From the NCBI GenBank assembly GCA_003512365.1, contig DORI01000010.1:1151-9165 (forward strand): a DNA stretch of 8,015 nucleotides, given 5' to 3'. The position numbers were made by a program, and so were the translations under genes. A model generated the notes under the pieces. It was not told the origin of the DNA. It saw nothing but the letters and a program-made list of their open reading frames with translations, and did not search any database. This DNA comes from Crocinitomicaceae bacterium. GTDB lineage: Bacteria > Bacteroidota > Bacteroidia > Flavobacteriales_D > Crocinitomicaceae. Within the stretch, counting starts at the first letter, position 1. Each line of letters begins with the position of its first letter. Below, piece by piece: positions 6,831 through 8,015 of the stretch.

Positions 6831-7463
6831 TTATTTTTTGTTGAATTTCTTTTTGTGTTTATTCTTGAAGTTCTTGTTGTTGTTATTGAACTTCTTATTC
6901 ATGCCCATAGAACGTAATAAACTATTCGTATTGGCTAGTTCATCAGGATTTTCTAAGATTAAATCTCCGGCAGACAGTTCTTTTAAATTTTCAGCAATAA
7001 CATGATTTTCAACTGCGTCGTTATTATGCGATAAATACAGTTTTTTCATAAAATTAGCCATTGCGTTTTTGAGGTACTCTTTTTCATCTGTCGATTCTAA
7101 TGACTTTGATGTTTTAAGTATAGCCTCTGTATACTTCCCATAGTGCCCGTATTTAATTTTACTTTTGGGATATTCCATTAAATTAGGTTTTTCCATAAGC
7201 ATTTCAGGCTTTGGAATTTCATATGGCGAATCCACATCCAACTGGAAATCAGACATTACAAATAGATGCGTCCACAGCTTGTGACGAAAATCATCCACAT
7301 CTCTAAGGTGCGGATTTAATTGACCCATCACCTCAATTATTGCTTGAGCCGCACGATTACGCTCCACACGATTTTCAATTTCCATTGCATGAGAAATCAT
7401 ATTTTGAACGTTTCTGCCATATTCGGGCAAAATCAATCGGCCTCTTGTTGTATTATATTCCAT
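6831..7463 (-). CDS. DUF4290 family protein with basic Asn/Lys-rich tail
   Basis: This 210-residue cytoplasmic protein has no signal peptide or membrane segment. I recognise it as DUF4290, a family that I associate with Bacteroidota and whose function I do not know. Characteristic segments are LPEYGRNVQNMISHA (12-26), RNRAAQAIIEVMGQLNPHLRD (35-55), FRHKLWTHLFVMSDF (59-73) and PKSKIKYGHYGKY. The predicted body is alpha-helical. The last 22 residues after MGM are almost only Lys (10), Asn (8) and Phe (3), a flexible and strongly basic tail that could contact nucleic acid, the membrane or the ribosome; this is inference. The ATG overlaps the purL stop by one base (TAATG), and murA starts one base after the stop. 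A role tied to purine or cell-wall synthesis is suggested only by this context. Confidence 0.87.
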   Translation of the reverse strand: MEYNTTRGRLILPEYGRNVQNMISHAMEIENRVERNRAAQAIIEVMGQLNPHLRDVDDFRHKLWTHLFVMSDFQLDVDSPYEIPKPEMLMEKPNLMEYPKSKIKYGHYGKYTEAILKTSKSLESTDEKEYLKNAMANFMKKLYLSHNNDAVENHVIAENLKELSAGDLILENPDELANTNSLLRSMGMNKKFNNNNKNFKNKHKKKFNKK

Positions 7464-8015
7464 TAATTTTCAATTAAATTACACAAAGAAGAATCGTAGA
7501 TATTCTTTGCCTCTAAAACATTTCCAAACGGTTCTTCATCTACTTGAAATTTTCCTTTTGTCACATGTCCTAACAAGGTTATGTTTACACCCGTCTCTAT
7601 CATAAACTCAATAAATCGCTCCTCTTTATCTTCCGGAAGAGTTACTATTACCCTACCCTGACCTTCTCCAAAAAGAAATGCATCAACTCTAAGTTCTGAA
7701 TCTGTGACAATGTCGAAACCTAATTCGCGAGGCAACGACATTTCGACCAAAGATACGTACAATCCTCCATCTGAACAATCGTGAACGGCATTAACTAACT
7801 CTTCTTGAATTAATCCTTTTATTGCTTGTTGCACTTTAAATTCTTTATCAATATCGAAATATGGAACCGGGGAAGCCTTAACGCCATGATAGCTGGCTAA
7901 ATATTCAGAGGAGGCGATATCCTCATAATAATCACCTAATAGAAAAATTAAGTCTCCTTTATGTTTGAAATCCAAGGTCATAATTCTCTCTTTATATTCG
8001 AGAATTCCAATCATT
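7463..8015 (-). CDS. purL: Phosphoribosylformylglycinamidine synthase, C-terminal part (5' end beyond right edge)
   Basis: PurL converts formylglycinamide ribonucleotide to the amidine with ATP and glutamine-derived ammonia, in de novo purine synthesis in the cytoplasm. The visible 183 codons match the last quarter of the enzyme. They contain the start of the second AIR-synthase-like C domain (MIGILEYKERIMTLDFKHKGDLIFLLG), ASPVPYFD, the motif VHDCSDGGL (77-85 of the visible part) and FGEGQGR (115-121), which is FGESQSR in small-type PurL. No glutamine amidotransferase domain follows before the stop. This fits the small PurL that works with separate PurQ and PurS, although those genes are not in view. 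The Met codon at 8014-8012 is internal, because the reading frame continues past the edge and the match begins mid-protein. The stop overlaps the DUF4290 start by one base. Confidence 0.93.
   Translation of the reverse strand, partial: MIGILEYKERIMTLDFKHKGDLIFLLGDYYEDIASSEYLASYHGVKASPVPYFDIDKEFKVQQAIKGLIQEELVNAVHDCSDGGLYVSLVEMSLPRELGFDIVTDSELRVDAFLFGEGQGRVIVTLPEDKEERFIEFMIETGVNITLLGHVTKGKFQVDEEPFGNVLEAKNIYDSSLCNLIEN

Noticed and set aside
6775..7005. A 76-codon plus-strand open frame rich in Leu and Phe
   Set aside because: It is the antisense of the Asn/Lys-rich DUF4290 tail and the murA start. The hydrophobic run results from reading AAN/AAR codons backwards.
8012..8014. Met codon that could be read as the start of the right-edge gene
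   Set aside because: The encoded sequence matches the middle of PurL, so the frame continues beyond the window and this Met is internal.

Overview
The window looks like an ordinary AT-rich chromosomal stretch from a member of the Bacteroidota, most likely the order Flavobacteriales. Three things point there. One gene encodes a cargo protein of the type IX secretion system, with SprB-type repeats and a gliding-motility-associated C-terminal domain. Two genes belong to families that I recognise from Bacteroidota or as common there (DUF4290 and DUF4197). Start codons lack Shine-Dalgarno sequences and are preceded by A-rich stretches. Placement below order level is a guess.

Layout. The minus strand at positions 1-483 carries the N-terminal 161 codons of an NADP-type glutamate dehydrogenase (gdhA), which runs off the left edge. 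A divergent intergenic region of 166 bases holds a good candidate gdhA promoter and a weak candidate for the rightward genes. Three plus-strand genes follow with gaps of only 5 and 4 bases: a large secreted T9SS type B protein, a DUF4197 lipoprotein and a uridine-phosphorylase-like enzyme. The phosphorylase meets the next gene tail to tail, and their coding regions overlap by 20 bases.

The right half is a minus-strand operon, read from the right edge: the 3' part of purL (purine synthesis), a DUF4290 protein, murA (first committed step of peptidoglycan synthesis) and a membrane-anchored TlpA/ResA-like thioredoxin. The junctions are TAATG, TAAGATG and TAATG, so the four genes are probably translationally coupled. 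The operon promoter lies outside the window.

The most consequential single observation is that MurA carries Asp (residue 121) where E. coli MurA has catalytic Cys115, a substitution known to make the enzyme insensitive to fosfomycin. I see no insertion sequence, CRISPR array, tRNA, rRNA or phage gene. I do not see a clear new biological system. The leads most worth following are the tight purL-DUF4290-murA-thioredoxin arrangement, the very basic Asn/Lys tail on DUF4290, and the T9SS cargo gene with no PorP/SprF partner beside it.
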